DNA of 64,000 nucleotides from Nemertoderma westbladi (taxonomy: Eukaryota > Xenacoelomorpha > Nemertodermatida > Nemertodermatidae), in NCBI GenBank assembly GCA_032718475.1, contig JAUCBJ010002752.1, forward strand, positions 1 through 64,000, in the 5' to 3' direction. The notes beneath the pieces are model-generated. The model did no database searches and was not told where the DNA came from. It saw nothing but the letters and a program-made list of their open reading frames with translations. A program made the translations under genes and the position numbers. Shown here piece after piece: positions 42,598-55,500 of the stretch (the first letter of the stretch is position 1; each line of letters starts with the position of its first letter).

Positions 42598-43290
42598 TAC
42601 TCTCGATATTTTTCAACACTCGATAATTTTACTCTCGATATTTTTACTCTCGATATTTTTCAACACTCGATATTTTTCAACACTCGATATTTTTACTCTC
42701 GATATTTTTACTCTCGATATTTTTACTCTCGATATTTTTCAACACTCGATATTTTTCAACACTCGATATTTATCAACACTCGTTATTTTTACTCTCGATA
42801 TTTTTCAACACTCGATATTTTTACTCTCGATATTTTTACTCTCGATATTTTTCAACACTCGATATTTTTACTCTCGATATTTTTACTCTCGATATTTTTC
42901 AACACTCGATATTTTTACTCTCGATATTTTTACTCTCGATATTTTTCAACACTCGAAATTTTTCAACACTCGATATTTTTACTCTCGATATTTTTCAACA
43001 CTCGATATTTTTACTCTCGATATTTTTACTCTCGATATTTTTCAACACTCGATATTTTTACTCTCGATATTTTTACTCTCGATATTTTTCAACACTCGAT
43101 ATTTTTCAACACTCGATATTTTTACTCTCGATATTTTTCAACACTCGATATTTTTCAACACTCGTTATTTTCGATATTTTTCATCTCGCGTTATTTTTAC
43201 TCTCGATATTATTTAATCACGTTAATTTTCAACACTCGATATTTTTACTCTCGATATTTTTACTCTCGATATTTTTCAAGTCTCGATATT
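42598..43290. repeat. AT-rich minisatellite, inverted arm
   Basis: Units TTTTTACTCTCGATAT and TTTTTCAACACTCGATAT, complementary to 41812-42190. ORFs on the plus strand through it are repeat artefacts. Confidence 0.93.
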
Positions 43291-44116
43291 TTTCACCATT
43301 ACCCCTAAAACGTGTTAGCGCATTTGACAAAAAAGACGTTTTTAATCTCTATTTTTATATATTTTGACTCTTTCCGATGTTTAATAAACCATGTAAGGAA
43401 GCGAGTAAAAACACCCAGTCTGAAACACTGAAACGATAATTGCGCTAGTGTACCTCCAACGGAAGGCCGTTCTAGTGTACAGTATCACTCTATTCCCCTT
43501 TTCCCACTATTGTATTGATTTGCTCAATGTTTCGCTCAGTCTATTACGGTAATTGATCATCTATTATATTTCACTTATATACAGTACCGGGAGGATGTGG
43601 CGGCACAATACAACAAGTAAATGTCTGACTAATTATTTATGTAAGGGCTCAAGTCTGGCGATTGTGTTTCCCTTTAGAGGAAACGTATTGCGACTAGTCT
43701 GTATCTGTTTATATTATTATCGCTACGGCTGTACGGCATTCAATTTGTGACAACTCTCAATCATGGTACAATTAATATCAAGAGCTTCGCTTGCATTACA
43801 GGTCTGAAATATCGCCATAGATTAATTAATTATTCACAATAATTTTTATTGTCCATTTTTATCCTTTTTTTGTCAATTTTTTTTGATTTTTTATGTCATC
43901 CAAAAGTATAATGTTATTCTGTATTTTAGTACCGGTACCGGCACTGGTACTGCTATAGGCCTACTGTGTAGCCTACCATTTAAATACGGTAATGGTAGGC
44001 CTACCGGTTGTGCTAATAAATTTTAAATAATTGATAGGCGAAACTGGATTGTGGAAAATGTGGATATATCTTTCACATAATTTAGGCCTATTACTGTAAT
44101 AGTTTTATAATCAATA

Positions 44117-44416
44117 ATGGATCATGACTACTGTCTGAGTAGTGTTACGGATAGCGGCACCACTACTTCCAACAGCACAGATCAGTTCATAAACTCATCC
44201 GTACTCGAAAAAACTACTTATACATGTTATACCCCGTTACCGTTTGATACCGGTAGTCACAATGATAGCGAAAACAACGACCCGTTTTTAGCCCAAAGGA
44301 TCGGACGGCCAAGAGGTTCGTCCAATAAAGGGTATATACGGATTCGTACATTCTCAGACGTTGACAGTTTGGTTAGAAAATCCCGCCTCTGTAATCTGCC
44401 CCTTTCCCTCAATTAG
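44117..44416 (+). CDS. Possible small protein or first exon, unrecognised
   Basis: ATG after TATAATCAATA opens 99 codons, Ser/Thr/Asn-rich, with RIGRPRGSSNKG, an AT-hook-like core (GRPRG). The last 15 or so codons run into the 66-68-bp array, so the true end is probably a splice junction before TTGGTTAGA or the ORF is chance. I do not recognise it. Confidence 0.25.
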   Translation: MDHDYCLSSVTDSGTTTSNSTDQFINSSVLEKTTYTCYTPLPFDTGSHNDSENNDPFLAQRIGRPRGSSNKGYIRIRTFSDVDSLVRKSRLCNLPLSLN

Positions 44417-44892
44417 CTAAATGATCGTTTATTGTTTTGGTTAGATAATCCCGCCTCTGTAACCTGCTCCTTTCCCTCAATTGGTAATGTTATCGTTTAT
44501 TGTTTTGGTTAGAAAATCCCGCCTCTGTAACCTGCTCCTTTCCCTCAATTGGTAATGTTATCGTTTATTGTTTTGGTTAGAAAATCCCGTCTCTGTAACC
44601 TGCTCCTTTCCCTGATTTGGTAAAGTGACTGTTTATTGTTTTGGTTAGAAAATCCCGCCTCTGTAACCTGCTCCTTTCCCTCAATTAGTTTAAGTGATCG
44701 TTTATTGTTTTGGTTAGGAAATCCCGCTTCTGTAACCTGCTCCTTTCCCTCAATTGGTAATGTTATCGTTTATTGTTTTGGTTAGAAAATCCCGTCTCTG
44801 TAACCTGCTCCTTTCCCTGATTTGGTAAAGTGACTGTTTATTGTTTTGGTTAGAAAACTCGGCCTTAACCTGCTCCTTTCCATCAATTGGTA
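44368..44892. repeat. 66-68-bp tandem repeat, ~8 units
   Basis: Units GTTTATTGTTTTGGTTAGA, AAATCCCGCCTCTGTAACC, TGCTCCTTTCCCTCAATTGG, with small indels. It is the tandem form of the dispersed core found singly at 30.3, 39.7, 45.8, 60.0 and 62.0 kb. Confidence 0.93.
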
Positions 44893-45702
44893 ATTGTTTT
44901 TGGCTATAAAATGAGTGTTTTGCTACGTCATGTGGTAATCGATTATCGACAACAACCACAAACTATTAAATATAGAGTCTTTTTACCACAGGCGCATATG
45001 GAAATCTATCTCATAGTCTATAAATCATGGAATCATGGAATGTTTTGGCACAGGCATAGTGAAATCAACTGTCTGACAGTCCAGAAATCAGCAGTCTGAC
45101 AGTTTGAAGAAATACATACATAAAAATTGACAATAAAAGTCATTAAATGGACAAAAAAAGTCATTATGCATAATTCGTAAAAAAAAATTGACAAAAAAAG
45201 TCAAATAAATTGACATAAAAAATCACTGCCTTAATTATTGAGTTAGAGGTAAAATTAGTTGAATTTCCGTTAGTTGGATCTACTGTAAACTGCCCAACAA
45301 AATGTACTGTAGATAGGCCTAACCCAATCGTGACATTCCCCTAACAGTAAGCAATAATACTAAGTGCTGAAGTAATGAACAATGAAGCTACAGTACTGTA
45401 CAATACCAGGCATAAATAAATGCAAGAAAAATAAAAAATACCGTAGTACAGTATAAGTGGATTAGTTTAATCACAATGATGTACTGTAAATGAAATATTT
45501 ATAGTTAAGTCTGGTTTAGTAATAAACATACTGTACTTATACAATGACTCAATGACTCAGTACTTGCCACGTAGCAATATTCAATGTGGGCAAAATGCAG
45601 GTTTCACATATCAGTTCATCACACCCCGAATATCGTGTTGCGTTTTATTCACACAACTTTTATGATACCAACCACTTCGTGCAAACGGGGTGTAAATGCT
45701 GC

Positions 45703-45886
45703 CCCGTAACGCCGACAACCAACGCCGACAACCATTATTTAAGCTAATTAATGTTATTTATTAATTGGGGGAAAGGAACAGGTTACAGTGGAAGGTTAGT
45801 CTAACCAAAACAATAAACGAGAGTTACGAACTCAGGTTACATTTTCATATTTGCCGTTGTCGGCATTGGTTGCCGGTTGTCGACGT
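45703..45886. mobile_element. Small inverted-repeat element with GCCGACAACC ends
   Basis: AACGCCGACAACCAACGCCG at the left is inverted at about 45855-45885 (GTTGTCGGCATTGGTTGCCGG). The interior is a minus-strand copy of the GGTTACAG/CAATAAACG core repeat. Confidence 0.6.
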
Positions 45887-46015
45887 AGTGCAAACGCTAC
45901 ATCCTATCCATTCAATTGGTCCAAGGTCTGTCTGTAGCATTAGCATTCCCGACACGAGAGTAGCAAAAAGAACATTGCAGGCAGGCTGGACAGCGTGGAA
46001 ATGGTTTAGTTTTGC

Positions 46016-46183
46016 TGTGGGGCGAGCCACGAAGTGAGTGAGCCTTAGCGTAGTGGTACCATTAATCAACCTGTGGGGCGAGCCACGAAGTGAGTGAGCC
46101 TTAGCGTAGTGGTACCATTAATCAACCTGTGGGGCGAGCCACGAAGTGAGTGAGCCTTAGCGTAGTGGTACCATTAATCAACC
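46016..46183. repeat. 56-bp tandem repeat, 3 units
   Basis: Three exact-looking units beginning TGTGGGGCGAGCCACGAAGT and ending ATTAATCAACC. A further single copy lies at 46985-47040. The motif CGTGGCTCGCCCCA recurs near 51905. Confidence 0.92.
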
Positions 46184-49100
46184 TGTCGTTCTGTCGTTCT
46201 GTCGTTCTGTCGCGTCCAATTTTAAACGTTAATAACTCAGCCAATCTTTGATGAAATCTATCCAAACTTGGTACACATGTTGTTTGGCAAAAGTTTAGAA
46301 ATTTTCCAAGTAGAATTTCCGTGTGGCCTTCGAGAAGCTAAGATAATAGCAGTTAATTAGTTAATTAAGTTGATTACGGTAAAAACACCATTTTCAACCT
46401 GCCTTTTAAAGGAAATTAATTGTTTTACAGTATAAGATTTAAATAATTATACTTAAAAATTATACAGATGTAATCCACATACGCCATTCTATTATAGTTT
46501 TTAATTAGTTCAAGTGATTTGCTTTATTAATTGTGTCTTTAATTGATCTAAAGTAATTAAAACGTCATAAAAAATTGATTCTCATTAAATACTGCTCATT
46601 TATTGGCTAACATGCTGGTACGATGGAAGGATGTGTGTGTAAGGCAGCTATTTGCTGGGAATGATTATTGGTCAAGTCTCTGCTGGTGTGGAGCTAGCTG
46701 GCTTGGAGTTGTGGCTGTAGACTAACCAGAGAGGAATTGTACTGTAATAGGCAACCAGTATTGCTATTCCAGCCCAGACATCATTCTTGAAATCCAACAT
46801 CCCAACATCCTTCCTGTATTGACTCTACTATAAGTGTTGTATTGCTATCTCAGGTAAATGACAGATATAATAACATAAATGCAATCCATGGCATGGCTGT
46901 TGTGTAGGCTTCTGAAATAGTTTATTCCACAATGTATATGTCTGGTTATTTTTTAATTGAATTTTTGCAAAGTAGTAAAATTAATGTGGGGCGAGCCACG
47001 AAGTGAGTGAGCCTTAGCGTAGTGGTACCATTAATCAACCTGTCGTTCTGTCGTTCTGTCGTTCTGTCGTTCTGTCGCGTTCAATTTTAAACGTTAATAA
47101 CTCGGCCAATCTTTGATGAAATCTATCCAAACTTGGTACACATGTTGATTGGCAAAAGTTTAGAAATTTTCCAAGTAGAATTTCCGTGTGGCCTTCGAGA
47201 AGCTAAGATAATAGCAGTTAATTAGTTAATTAAGTTGATTACTGTAAAAACACCATTTTCAACCTGCCTTTTAAAGGAAATTAATTGTTTTACAGTATAA
47301 GATTTAAATAATTATACTTAAAAATTATACAGATGTAATCCACATACGCCATTCTATTATAGTTTTTAATTAGTTCAAGTGATTTGCTTTAATAATTGTG
47401 TCTTTAATTGATCTAAAGTAATTAAAACGGCGTAAAAAATTGATTCTCATTAAATACTGCTCATTTATTGGCCAACATGCTGGTACATAGATGGAAGGAT
47501 GTGTCTTAAGCCAGCCAGTTGCTGGGAATGATTATTGGTCAAGTCTCTGCTGGTGTGGAGCTAGCTGGGAGTTGTGGCTGTAGACTAACCAGAGAGGAAT
47601 TGTAATAGGCAACCAGCAATGCTATTCCAGCCCAGACAGCATTCTTTAAATACAACATCCCAACATTGACTACTATAAGTGTTGTATTGCTATCTCAGGT
47701 AAATGACAGGTATAATAACATAAATACTGTTGTAGGCTTCTGAAATAGTTTATTCCACAATGTATATGTCTGGTTATTTTTTAATTGAATTTTTGCAAAG
47801 TAGTAAAATTAATGTTCTTAAAAATAATATTATTATTTTATATGTAACCTAGGAAATTAGCTACATTTTTTCGCTGCAGCTTTAAGAGTGTACATTGATT
47901 TAATATTATTTCAATACCCATATTACTACATCGGCATAAGATGCGTTGGCGTTGTATCACACATCTCCACATATCACACATCTCCACATAGATGTATCGC
48001 ACAGTTTCGAAACTTCGCATAGTTATAACTGTATAAAGATCGTCAGTCTGCGTTTAGGAAAAATATTTTATGACAAAACAGGACAAGCGACGAGCGCAAC
48101 GAGGCATATAATGAAGACGAGTACCTCGTTGACTAAATTATTATATAAACCACCTGGCTTCACATATTGATCGCATCCCTAGTTATTATTATTATAAATA
48201 TCGTCAGCCTGCGTTTAAGAAATATATTTAAATACAAAACAGGACGAACGCAAAGAGGCTTATAATGAAAACGAGTACTGCGTTTATTATATTCCTATAA
48301 ACCACCTGGCTTTGCATATTTAACGTGCGATTGGAAATAAGTTCGTGCTACCCTTCCGTGGGTGGTAGATGTCCCGGTTATGTATTGGTGGTTGGGAAGG
48401 TTGGGGGGGGGGGGGGATTAAAGGGGGTGAACACGTACTGTCCCCCTTTCTTTGATTGATTGGTGGTGTGGGTAAATTTCTCAAAACCTGATTTTGTGAT
48501 ACAGTCGCTCAATTTTAATTTGTATCTAATAACTGGGCCTCGTGCTGCGCGAAGGCCCCACGAACGTGTCGTTCTGTCGTTCTGTCGCTTTTTTTGCAGT
48601 GTTCAATTTTAAACGTTAATAACTCGGCCAATCTTTGATGAAATCTATCCAAACTTGGTACACATGTTGTTTGGCAAAAGTTTAGAAATTTTCCAAGTAG
48701 AATTTCCTTGTGGCCTTCGAGAAGCTAAGATAATAGCAGTTAATTAGTTAATTAAGTTATTACGGTAAAAACACCATTTTCAACCTGCCTTTTAAAGGAA
48801 ATTAATTGTTTTACGGTATAAGATTTAAATAATTATAATTAAAAATTATACAGATGTAATCCACATACCCCATTCTATTATAGTTTTTAATTAGTTCAAG
48901 TGATTTGCTTTATTAATTGTGTCTTTAATTGATCTAAAGTAATTAAAACGTCATAAAAAATTGATTCTCATTAAATACTGCTCATTTATTGGCTAACATG
49001 CTGGTAAGATGGAAGGATGTGTGTGTAAGGCAGCAGCTAGTTGCTGGGAATGATTATTGGTCATGTCTCTGCTGGTGTGGAGCTAGCTTGGAGTTGTGGC

Positions 49101-50110
49101 TGTAGACTAACCAGAGAGAAATTGTAATAGGCAACCAGTATTGCTATTCCAGCCCAGGCAGCATTCCAACATCCCAACATCCTTCCTGTATTGACTCTAC
49201 TATAAGTGTTGTATTGCTATCTCAGGTAAATGACAGATATAATAACATAAATACCATCCATGGCATGGCTGTTGTGTAGGCTTATCTGAAATAGTTTATT
49301 CCACAATGTATATGTCTGGTTATTTTTTAATTGAATTTTTGCAAAGTAGTAAAATTAATGTTCTTAAAAATAATATTATTATTTTATATGTAACCTAGGA
49401 AATTAGCTACATTTTTTCCGCTGCAGCTTTAAGAGTGTACATTGATTTAATATTATTTCAATACCCATATTACTACATCGGCATAAGATGCGTTGGCGTT
49501 GTATCACACATCTCACACATCTCCACATAGATGTATCGCACAGTTTCGAAACTTCGCATAGTTATAACTGTATAAAGATCGTCAGTCTGCGTTTAGGAAA
49601 AATATTTTATGACAAAACAGGACAAGCGACGAGCGCAACGAGGCATATAATGAAGACGAGTACCTCGTTGACTAAATTATTATATAAACCACCTGGCTTC
49701 ACATATTGATCGCATCCCTAGTTATTATTATTATAAATATCGTCAGCCTGCGTTTAAGAAATATATTTAAATACAAAACAGGACGAACGCAAAGAGGCTT
49801 ATAATGAAAACGAGTACTGCGTTTATTATATTCCTATAAACCACCTGGCTTTGCATATTTAACGTGCGATTGGAAATAAGTTCGTGCTACCCTTCCGTGG
49901 GTGGTAGATGTCCCGGTTATGTATTGGTGGTTGGGAAGGTTGGGGGGGGGGGGGGGATTAAAGGGGGTGAACACGTACTGTCCCCCTTTCTTTGATTGAT
50001 TGGTGGTGTGGGTAAATTTCTCAAAACCTGATTTTGTGATACAGTCGCTCAATTTTAATTTGTATCTAATAACTGGGCCTCGTGCTGCGCGAAGGCCCCA
50101 CGAACGTGTC
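46184..50110. repeat. Large tandem repeat: A (~790 bp) and B (~750 bp) modules, A-A-B-A-B
   Basis: Module A (TGTCGTTCTGTCG..., AACGTTAATAACTC..., CAGGTAAATGACAG...) occurs at 46184-46984, 47041-47814 and 48568-49360. Module B (TTCTTAAAAATAATATT... to GAAGGCCCCACGAACG) occurs at 47815-48567 and 49361-50110. B copies are offset by 1546 bp and almost identical, so A+B is a recent tandem duplication. Each B contains a G run (48404-48416; 49942-49956). No gene. Confidence 0.9.
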
Positions 50111-50485
50111 GGTTCTTCTTTTATCAATTTTTCGTTTGTGTCTTGATAATGCAGAAGTTGCTGTGTATTTTTTATCGCACAAATTGCTGTACATCCACTA
50201 CTGTACTTTTTTAATCGTCTCATTACTGCTCCCATGTAACTACCATGAGAAAGAATAAGGCCCCTTTAAGGCTCTTCAAGTATTGAATAAATAAAACCTG
50301 CTACTGTATTAATAGTATTATGTACCGGTATTGGCTTTGGCTATTATTACCGTTGCTTCAATTCTTAATAATTTGATTTGCTGTACCCTGTTCTGCCTGA
50401 CGCCTGACTGCTTTCGGTATAACTTGTATAATGAAACAGACAAGCTGCAAGGGGAGGGTGATAATAATGAATACAGATCCTGAGA

Positions 50486-50978
50486 TATGGGGCCGTCCAA
50501 GTATGACGTCAGCACTTTAGGGGGGGGAGGGGGGTTGGGAAAATCTGATGACGTGCTGATGAGGGGAGGGGAGGGGGTCAGCCAAAATCTGACGTCAGCA
50601 TGTTCATTTATAGGTGCTAGAAGAGATATAGCAGAAGAGTAAATAGCTTACTATTTTAATTGTTCGAAGCCCCCGAAGGCCCCTAAGCACAACCTTCTGT
50701 TTCAGTTACCAGTCACCATGTTTCAGTGATTAGGACGCGTGCTACTGGGGTACTGCGGTACTGGGGTTCGCCTGAAAATGAAACATCTTCATAATAAAAA
50801 ACAAATAAAATAAAAATTTTTTTGTAATAAACTATTAAGTTTATTACAAATTTTTTTTAATCTGATTTAGGGGGGGGGGGGGGGGGGTCAACGCCTATCT
50901 GATGACATCTGATTTAGGGGAGGGAGGGGGTCAACATTTTGGGGAAAAGTGCAGACGTCATACTTGGACGGCCCCTAT
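50486..50978. mobile_element. TIR element with GGGGCCGTCCAAGTATGACG ends
   Basis: GGGGCCGTCCAAGTATGACGTC at 50489 is exactly inverted ending at 50975. TAT flanks both ends (50486-50488, 50976-50978), a possible 3-bp duplication as in PIF/Harbinger-like elements. The interior is G-run-rich (G18 at 50870-50887) and non-coding. Confidence 0.75.
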
Positions 50979-52055
50979 GGAATAATGGTAACCTGAACTT
51001 TTTCATGTTTGCAATATTCCATTCTCATTGACTCTGTGTTAAACAGGATAAACGTGATTGGTTGCTGCTTAGTACAGCATGTAGCAGCTTTCTCCAACCA
51101 TATAACTTGTTTTATACAAAATGGAATAATGTTAACTGGAAAAGCCATGATCTAAGCACCAGTCTGTAATAATAGGCCTACAGCTACAGAGATAGGTTGA
51201 CTTAACAATAATCATCTGGACCAATCAGAAACGGTATTTGTCTAAGCGTATGTGAAATCGCTCAATGTAATGTATATACGTGGATACGTACGGCATAAGT
51301 TGAAAAGTAAAACCCAAAAGTGTGTCATAAAACGTTCCCGAAAGTAATTATACCCTTGTTTCTTCTATTCTTATTGTTTCTAATAATAATCTAGAAAAAT
51401 ATGTAGTATATATCTTTCCACTAATTTCATTAATATTACTTCTGTACTTTATAATAAATATGTTCTATTTTTTAATGAAAATATAGAATACTGTAAGCAC
51501 AAACATAACAACCAAAAAGCAACAGCAACTACTGTGTGTTGCGACTACTGGTCGGCTTCATAATAATAATGCAGTTACTATTCGTGAATAAACAAAATCT
51601 AATAATACTGGAATACAAAAAACTAAACTCTAAATAATAACTACGACTTACACTATTCGATGGTGGGCTTTTATTCGAGTAAATACGGTACTTTAGTTCC
51701 TTTTCGCGCCTCCATATTTGACTTAATTACCTCCCTCGCTGCGCTCGGTCGTTTAATATCATATCTCGAGACGAACGGTAAATAAAGCATATTATAACTA
51801 CCGTACAATATTGAATATATGATTATAATTAACGTTAAAATGCGTTAGAATTTAACGTTCAAATATTGACAGATTGAAGCCAAGGCTATCAGCTCGAAAA
51901 CTTCGTGGCTCGCCCCATATTATTGAACTACTTGAAAACTACTGAAAAACGTGGACAGAGCTGCTATAATGTGCTAATCAATCTGATTGGTCAATTCATT
52001 GCCTGTTCTTTCTCAACACTGTCCACCTTTTTCAAATATGAAAAACGTGGACAAC

Positions 52056-52139
52056 AAAGCTGAAAAAGGTGGACATGATGTAATACATCATGTCCACCTA
52101 TTTCAGCTTTGCGAGTTGCGTCATAATGACGCAACTCGC
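52056..52139. repeat. Two adjacent palindromes
   Basis: 52056-52110 has 26-bp arms with one mismatch around GTGGACATGATGT-AAT-ACATCATGTCCAC. 52111-52139 is a perfect 13-bp-arm palindrome GCGAGTTGCGTCA-TAA-TGACGCAACTCGC. They abut with no spacer. Related AAACGTGGACA words occur at 51946 and 52043. About 375 bp upstream of the next ORF. Confidence 0.85.
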
Positions 52140-52514
52140 GTGACTGGTCTGTCCACTGTCCATGTTTTCTGTGTCCAGTCCACCTTTTTCAAACACCCGT
52201 TTTGGAGGCCCCCAAACATGAAACAAGATAATTCCCCAGTACTGCCCCGTACCGGTACCGGTACCTGTCAGACTGTGTACCGTTCTGCCGTTAGGCCGTA
52301 CCGTACAGCCCAGCAGCCGTAGGCCTTTAAATTTTTTATTTACGATATGATATAGGTATCGTATCTAGAGTCGGGACAAGACCATAGCTGCATATACTGA
52401 TATAGCCCCTATCACTATATAACCCAACACCTGAACACCTAGATACCGGTACCGGTATTGCAAATTTGATTAGGCAGTTCGGCCTAGACTATTATTATTA
52501 TAACGTAATGTGAT

Positions 52515-55500
52515 ATGGCAATACCTGTGCCTGTTGATGATCAGTTAATTTCATCACTGACTTCGTTAAAGTTTAGTGACTTAAACATAGAGTTTCCAAA
52601 TTACGTCGTTACTTTTCGGGATGCCAGCTTGGCAGACAGACAGAAGGGTGGCCCATGCATAGTATTCTGGCAAAGATTATCTCCGGATAGACCGAAAGAT
52701 GATGTTATTGGCATAGTCAGAGTGCATCATTTAAAAATGCTAGAACCGCATGATAAGGATATCAGAAACGCCCTTCTTCAACTAATGAACTTCGTGGTAA
52801 TTTGTTGCGTTTCCAAAACTGGTTTTAAATGTGACGAATTCTTCCTACGTTTCTCGGATGATGTTGTCACGTGTAAACCGTATCCTAGCAACCGAGATTT
52901 ACATTCTAATGAGTTTAATGGCCAGCACAGGCACAGCCAATCTGGGGTGGATAAGCGCGCTTTGAACTCCAGTCCACCGATTATCAAGCCGTCTCCCCAA
53001 GTAACAGTCTTTAACAGCTCTTCCGGGTGTATCACTGCAACAACACAGAACCAACATCGCAACTGTAGGCCTATCACGGACTCCGTTGCCACTGGAGAAG
53101 AAGACAACATAATCTTATCTTACAACACCAATGCAAGTAGTTTTCGTACTACTGTAACCAAACCCACTCAAAGTGCCACTGTAACCAAACCCACTCAAGG
53201 TGCCACTGTAACCAATTCCTCTCAAAGTGCCACTCTAACCAAACCCACTGAAAGTGCCACTGTTACCAAATCCACTCAAAGTACGACTGTAACCAAACCC
53301 ACCCAAAGCGCCATTGTAACCAAAGACACTCAAAGTGCCACTGTCACCAAACCCACTCAAGGTGCCACTGTTACCATACCCACCCAAAGTGCCACTGTAA
53401 CCAAACTCACTCAAAGTGCCACTGTTACCAAACCCACTCAAAGTGCAACTGGAAGAAAACCCACTCAAAGTGCAACTGTAACCATACCCACCCAAAGTGC
53501 CACTGTAACCAAACCCACTCAAAGTACCACTGGAACAAAACCCACTCCAAGTGCCATTGTAACCAAACCCACTCAAAGTACCATTGTAACCAAACCCACT
53601 CAAAGTGACACTGTAATCAATTCCAGTCAAAGTACCACTGTAACCAAACCCACTCAAAGTGCCACTGTAACCAATTCCAGTCAAAGTACCACTGTAACCA
53701 AACCCACTCAAAGTCCCACTGTAACCAAACCCACTCAATATGCCACTTTGACACAACCTACTCAAAGTGACACTATACCCACTCAACGTCCCACTGCAAC
53801 CAAACCCACTCAATATGCCACTTTGACACAACTTACTCAAAGTGACACTATAACCAAACCCACTCAAAGTCCCACTGCAACCAAACTCACTCAAAGTCCA
53901 ACTGCAACCAAACCCCCTCAAAATGCTACTGTAACCAAACCGACTCAAAGTACCATTGGAACCAAACCCACTCAATATGCCACTGTAACCAAACCCACTC
54001 AATATGCCACTTTGACACAACCTACTCAAAGTGACACTATAAATAAACCCACTCAACGTCCCACTGCAACCAAACCCACTCAATATGCCACTTTGACACA
54101 ACCTACTCATAGTGACACTATAACCAAACCCACTCAAAGTCCCACTGCAACCAAACTCACTCAAAGTCCAACTGCAACCAAACCCCCTCAAAATGCTACT
54201 GTAACCAAACCGACTCAAAGTACCATTGGAACCAAACCCACTCAATATGCCACTGTAACCAAACCCACTCAATATGCCACTTTGACACAACCTACTCAAA
54301 GTGACACTATAACCAAACCCACTCAAAGTCCCACTGCAACCAAACCCCCTCAAAATGCTACTGTAACCAAACTTACTCAAAGTCCAACTGAAACCAAACC
54401 TAGTTCAATCCAATTTGAATCTATCAATCAAAATGAAATTAATGCAGCAACAAACTGGATCAAACATGCCCTCGAAAGTGACACAGATATTATAAGAAAT
54501 CCCATTAATCTTACCGTTGAAATTAAATCCATTCAAAGCAGCTCTAATGCAAATACCACCCCCCAGTCTAAAACTGTTTCCAAACCTGGTCAATGGTTTA
54601 CGATACCGGACCCCAGTCAAAGTGGTATGATAGCGGATACGATTCAATATACTACTGCACACAATTACAGTCAAAACTGCACTATTGCAAAGTCGAGTGA
54701 ATGGGTTACTGTAACTAAGCCCAGCCCCTTTAAAACTACATCAAACCCCATTCAAGAACAAGAAGCTGCTATAAACACAGTTTACCCTATTAAAAGGAAC
54801 GCTGGCAATGTAACTAAACCCATCATCTCCAATGAAATAGACAGAAGCAGCAGCCATATTAAAACGTGTGGCTCAAGTTCTTATAAATCTTCTACCCATA
54901 GCAGTAATGCGAGTTCGAAACCGCAGTTTATTGAAACGATTGTGATTGATTCCGATGATGATGATGATGTTATTGTAATCACCACTAGTGAATCTCTTGA
55001 TCATGTAACCAAAGACGCAGTGGTTGGAACTCAATGTCAAAATTCTGGTAATTTTCACGACATGTTTGCTGCATCATGGAAAAGTATAATGCCGATACCT
55101 GAAGGTTCTGCAAGGAATGCACAATATAATATACTGACTGATCCTGAAAGTAATGTTTCAGTTGGGAATGATGTAACTTCACCCAATAATTGCCCAACGA
55201 TGGACCATAAAAGTAAACCAACTGATGTTACTGAGGATGGAATAGATGGTGCTAAATCTTGCCACTCCTTTACGGGACCAGCCCAGTCATCAAACGATGC
55301 TACAAATATTATACCGATAGTTGCGCCAACAGATGTTCCAGGGTACCTACCCCTAATAGCACCGAATATTCTAAAATCTCTTGCAAATATGGTACCAGCA
55401 GTATGTCCGCGTCCGGCACCACAGCAACATTTTATGATGGACAATTCGCTGAAGATAGTGAATATCCCATCATCAGTTAGTGTTGGAAATATGCAATATC

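Noticed and set aside
42568-43308. YFYSRYFSTLDIF-type ORFs
   Set aside because: Satellite translation; its reverse complement lies 400 bp away.
43780-45240. Possible element bounded by GTCAATTTTTTTT-like inverted ends
   Set aside because: The matching is mostly homopolymer A/T; borders and target duplication could not be defined.
53235-54380. 381-codon antisense ORF rich in GFGYSGTLS
   Set aside because: Antisense of the coding 27-bp minisatellite.
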